A DNA stretch of 64,000 nt. Origin: Ophiostoma sp. CBS 140.51. Its lineage: Eukaryota > Ascomycota > Sordariomycetes > Ophiostomatales > Ophiostomataceae. The translations under genes and the position numbers were made by a program. The DNA lies in NCBI GenBank assembly GCA_029298735.1, contig JANSLP010000034.1, positions 62,001-126,000 of the forward strand, given 5' to 3'. Positions 60,463-64,000 of the stretch are shown piece by piece (within the stretch, counting starts at the first letter, position 1; every line of letters starts with the position of its first letter). The notes below the pieces were generated by a model that saw nothing but the letters and a program-made list of their open reading frames with translations, did no database searches and was not told where the DNA came from.

Positions 60463-61500
60463 CTAGTAACCCTTGACAGTCTTGACGTTCTTGATCTTGT
60501 CCCAGACCCAGGGTGTGAGTGTTGAGCTAAAGTTGTTGCTAAACTTGATGTCGAGGTAGTCGTACCCCTCGTCGGGCACCCACTTGGTGGCGATCTTGAT
60601 GTTGGCATACGCTTCCAGGTCGGCCACTGTCGGCTTCAGCGACTCCGGCAGCGGCGTCTCCACGCCGTTCTTGTACCACGCCGCATAGTACACAATGGCC
60701 AGCATGATGCGCACATTGTTGGTCGGGTTCGGCATGCCGGCGTGCCACAGGCGCAGGTCCCGCAGCACAATCGAGCCCTTCTTGATGCGCGGGTAGATGG
60801 GTGGGCGCACGGCACGGCGGGCCTCGAGCTTCGCGGGATCAATCATGGGCTCGCCGAGCTCGCGGTGGTCGTTGATGTTGGTGTTCTGGGTGCCGAGCCA
60901 GAGCTCGGTGGAGCCGTTTTCGGGGCCGACGTCGACCAGACATGTGTTGAAGGCAATGGCAAAGGGGTGCTCTGGGTGCTCGAAGCGGATGTCGGAGTGC
61001 ACGAGTTGGCGCTCGTCGGTGGCCAGCAAGGTGTTGGAGCGGATGAAATGGACCTCGGGCTTAGGGCCCAGGATATTGGAGACGATGTGGGCGCCGTGCT
61101 TGTTGGCATAGACTTCCGGGTAGAGGTACTCCTTCTCAATGGGCGGGACTTGGGAAAGGTTGCCACCGACAGCAGCGCCCTTGGTGCCAGCGTTAACGTT
61201 GAGGTGGCTGCCATTGTTAGTAGATGTCGGGAAACGAGCGTAGCGAGGAAAAGAAAAAACCTACTTGAAATGAACGTAGCCCTGGCCAGCCAGGAGACGC
61301 TCTGTATCTTGCAGCATGCGTGTGTTGAGCTTGTCGATAATGGCAACGTCAATGGCGTTCTCCACAACGACGAGACCATCCGTGAAGAAGGCCTCGATAG
61401 CATCATACAGCTTGGTGTCACTCATGACACCGCTGTCGCGCTCCTCGTCGGTCAGCGCAATGACCTTGGGGTTGTCCACGACGGGTGCGTCTTGTGCCAT
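60463..61500 (-). CDS. Phytanoyl-CoA dioxygenase (PhyH)-like Fe(II)/2-oxoglutarate oxygenase
   Basis: Two exons, complement(join(60463..61207, 61265..61500)), 326 aa. The intron runs GTAGGT to GGCAG with a CTAAC branch site and restores YVHFN joined to HLNVNAG. The 2-His-1-carboxylate iron site is visible: LVHSDIRF (H149, D151) and RDLRLWHAGMPNP (H234), with the 2-oxoglutarate-binding Arg following at R245 (NNVRIML). NTCLVDVGPENGSTELWLG matches the jelly-roll core of PhyH proteins. There is no targeting peptide. Fungal members act in lipid or secondary metabolism; the substrate is unknown. It is divergently paired with a short-chain dehydrogenase across ~1.07 kb, which hints at a shared pathway. 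Confidence 0.9.
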
Positions 61501-62570
61501 GGTGACTGTGATGTGTGTGATAGAAAGAAGGGAATGAGAGGAGGATGCGTGTGTAGAGGGAGGTATGAAGAGATCAAGAAGCGTGTTGTAGGCAAGGGCA
61601 AGGTAGGGTATAACGGAAGAAAGTAGATTATCTGGCAGCTGATGTGGGACTTGAGCTACGACGCCTTTTGGGATGTTGTGTTTTTTTGTATACTCGGCAA
61701 AAAGAGAGTCAGGCAAGGCCAGGGGGTCCGATATTGACGTTGGGAATGTTTGACGTCGGTTCAAAAGTCTACAACGTATGAGAATAGAGCGCCGGTGATC
61801 GCACCACTTCCAAAAAATGTGTCGTCACATGGTGGCCCAAGAAATAAGAAGAAGCGACAGGCTCGTGTAAGACGCCGATATTTCCCTGTCCGTTTTTTAT
61901 TTTCCGTTGCTCACGAGGACCCGCCGTAATCCCCGCGACAGCAGAGAAAAGCGAGACCGAAACGGCCGTTCTTCTTGGTGTCTTCTTGGTGGTACCCCCC
62001 CCTCCTTCCTCCGCGTTCCACATCCCGAGAAAAGGATGCAAACAAGAAACGGATGGGAAAGGTGTTGCAGCGTGCGGAGAAACCCGATCGGCTGCGCTAA
62101 ATCAGCGGCGGAAGGCTACCTCCGCTCGGGAACGTCAAAATGAAGCAAACATTGACAACTCTCACAGAGCCGCCTCCGCACCAACCCCGGGGGGAAACAG
62201 GGCGAAAACGGGGCACAAAAGTTGCGAAAGTCGGTGCTGGGTTGGGGTAAGTTAGCCGATGGGGCGCCCCTCATGATGATGGGTCCCCATGGCGGGAAAC
62301 CGTAAACCGACATCGTCCATTGGAAAGGTGGGCGGTGAGTGGACAAGTGGACTGTGGGGCGATAGGAAGCGAGAGTGGCACGTTTGGAGACGTAGGAAGC
62401 AGGGAAGATACGCAAATACCCAGTGGTGGACGTGTGTTGGAGACTCGGAGCTTTGGCCGGGAAAAAGTACCCTATTGAATAGCTGAAGCAACCTGCCTCA
62501 TCACAAACTCCAACACTCCCATCTCCAACAAACAATACGTTTCCCAAGTACGACAACACACACAGTCACA
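61501..62570. other. Divergent promoter of dioxygenase and dehydrogenase
   Basis: 1.07 kb between the two start codons, G/C-rich around 61910-62330. No gene is seen. It could hold shared regulatory sites, but I do not recognise a specific one. Confidence 0.5.
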
Positions 62571-63825
62571 ATGGCAGGCGCAGAGCAACAAATCTCCTTC
62601 AAGATTGAGGACCTCTTCTCAGTCAAGGGCAAGGTCATTGTGATCACGGGCGGCGGCACGGGTCTGGGCAAGGCCATTGCAGAGGGATTTGCCACCAACG
62701 GCGCACGCGTCTACATTTCGGGACGGAGACAGGAGGTGCTCGACACGGCAGCCAAGCAGATCGGTGGTGATGTTCATACGTGAGTCCCCAGCAGTCGCAC
62801 GAAATAAATCATATTGCTAACGCATGGTGTGTAGCATCCAAGGAGACGTCCAGACAGAAGAGGGCTGCAAGGCCATTGTCGCAGCTGTTCAGGCCAAGGA
62901 GGACCATATCGACACATTGATCAACAATGCTGGCGTCAACAGCCCTTGGCGTGTCCAGGCAAAGGACCACAACAATGGTAGGTGGCGGTGGACATACAAA
63001 GTAGAATCAATGGAAACATGCTGACAATATCTTTCTGTGTAGCCGACCAGGTGCAGAATCTGTTGATGAACGGCCTGACCGAGTAAGTCTACGAAGCTGC
63101 AAACATGGCAAAATATGGACATGTGCTAACTCGACATAGGGAGGACTTTGCACGGAGCAACGAGAGCAAGTACACGCCTCTTACCAAATTGACGAAATAA
63201 GCATCTACTTACAATTCAGTCAACGTCATGGGCGTCTACTTCTTGACCGTAAACTTCATCCCGCTGCTGCGCAAGTCCGAGTTGCCCAACGTCTGCGTTA
63301 TTGCTTCGCTGGCCGCCATCGCCAACCAGCGCAGCATGGGCTCCCTGACCTACAGTGTTTCAAAGGCTGCCAGTATGTCTCTCCCGTATGTTTCTGACTG
63401 AGTAATGGCCAGTACTAACGACATAGCCGTCCATCTTGCCAAGCTCCTTGCTGGCCGTCTGCACCCGATGAACATCCGCGTCAACACCATTTGCCCCGGC
63501 ATCTTCCCCTCGGAAATGACAGGCACCACCGCCGGCAAGCACTCCTACGACATCAACCACCAGGCTGAGCGTGCGGCTAAGCGGTGCACGTCAGGCCGCC
63601 CTGGCCGGCCCGAGGAAATGGTGGCACCGGTTCTACTCCTATCGAGTCCCGGTGGTGCGTACATGAACTGTGCGCTGCTGACGGTCGACGGCGGCCGGTT
63701 GATGGGTGTGTCCATCAACGATGGTATCCGCATGCCCGAGGATACGTATACGTGAGTATATCTCTCCCCGATTGTCTCTAGTTGAATAAATACTAACAGT
63801 GTACAGAGATGAGATCCTTGGTTAA
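62571..63825 (+). CDS. Short-chain dehydrogenase/reductase (3-oxoacyl-ACP reductase-like)
   Basis: NAD(P)-dependent Rossmann-fold oxidoreductase of 304 aa in seven exons: 62571-62779, 62835-62977, 63043-63082, 63140-63165, 63220-63372, 63427-63751 and 63807-63825. The coenzyme motif is TGGGTGLG (residues 26-33), NNAG is at 100-103, the catalytic Ser is in IASLAA (S169), and YSVSK holds Y184 and K188. The C-terminal half reads IRVNTICPGIFPSEMTG and LLTVDGGRLMG. The family is often annotated in fungi as rhamnolipid-biosynthesis 3-oxoacyl-ACP reductase-like; the true substrate is unknown. Intron 4 appears to use a GC donor (GCAAGT), which is needed to keep the frame through EEDFARSNEINVMGVYFLTV. 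Two internal exons are only 40 and 26 nt. Confidence 0.88.
63166..63219 (+). other. GC-AG intron in the short-chain dehydrogenase gene
   Basis: 54-bp intron with donor GAGA|GCAAGT and acceptor TTCAG. The GT donor three bases downstream (AA|GTACAC) shifts the frame and destroys the rest of the protein. The GC donor leaves a phase-1 A that joins TC to give Ile in SNEINVMGVYF, where family members have a similar hydrophobic residue. Confidence 0.75.
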
Positions 63826-64000
63826 ATATGTGATGTGGGATGGACGATAGAGCTGAAAAGCAAAACCATAGACTCTAATAAATCTACCTTTGAATTTCAA
63901 CGACTTGAGAGAAAAAAATTGGTCTGTACTTGTGTAGTGTAATGCGAGAGGTTCTAGAAGCATAATAGAACTAAAACAATACCCTTAGAGATAATTTTTA

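Noticed and set aside
63169..63219. Standard GT-AG version of dehydrogenase intron 4 (donor GTACAC)
   Set aside because: It shifts the frame and destroys the catalytic Ser/Tyr/Lys half; the adjacent GCAAGT donor preserves it.
1..64000. tRNA, rRNA and CRISPR elements
   Set aside because: I looked for B-box (GGTTCRANYCC-like) sequences with cloverleaf context and for regularly spaced repeats, and found none that held up. A dedicated tRNA search would be decisive.

Overview
The window is eukaryotic and comes from a filamentous ascomycete. Genes are interrupted by short introns (about 50-110 bp) with GTRNGT donors, CTAAC/CTRAC-type branch sites and YAG acceptors. There are two fungal Zn2Cys6 transcription factors, a class I chitin synthase, a GPI-anchored Ser/Thr-rich wall protein, and synonymous sites biased to C/G in the highly expressed genes. 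The style (serine- and glutamine-rich insertions, long intergenic spaces) suggests Sordariomycetes, possibly Ophiostomatales-like; that placement is inference. I found no rRNA, tRNA, CRISPR array, complete transposon or virus-derived gene.

Layout, left to right. 1-17.6 kb: sulfite reductase beta subunit (+), class I chitin synthase (+), soluble tandem ABC ATPase (-), proteasome maturation factor Ump1 (+), and a CaaX-ending membrane-anchored ubiquitin-fold protein (-). 17.6-22.3 kb: a 4.7-kb stretch with no supportable gene. 22.3-30.2 kb: GPI-anchored protein (+), AP-2 beta adaptin (-), EMC4 (+), and a four-exon 185-aa protein of unknown family (-). 33.2-42.8 kb: DHA1-type MFS transporter (-), syntaxin-18/Ufe1 SNARE (+), aspartate aminotransferase (+). 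43.2-55.1 kb: Zn2Cys6 factor (-), TTC1-like TPR protein (-), HAD phosphatase (+), and a 1235-aa Zn2Cys6 factor (-). 55.1-60.5 kb: a 5.4-kb gene-free stretch. 60.5-63.8 kb: phytanoyl-CoA-dioxygenase-like oxygenase (-) and, divergently, a seven-exon short-chain dehydrogenase (+).

Most genes are housekeeping: sulfur assimilation, cell wall synthesis, ER and endocytic membrane traffic, membrane protein insertion, proteasome assembly and amino acid metabolism. They do not form one pathway. The only pair that looks like a small metabolic unit is the divergent dioxygenase/dehydrogenase at the right end.

I rebuilt gene models by hand from splice signals and reading-frame continuity, and state exon coordinates for each. 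I did not find a convincing new multi-gene system. The most notable items are a GC-AG intron in the dehydrogenase, an acid-free N-terminal extension with two in-frame starts on the aminotransferase, the unrecognised 185-aa repeat protein, and several unusual extensions on known families.
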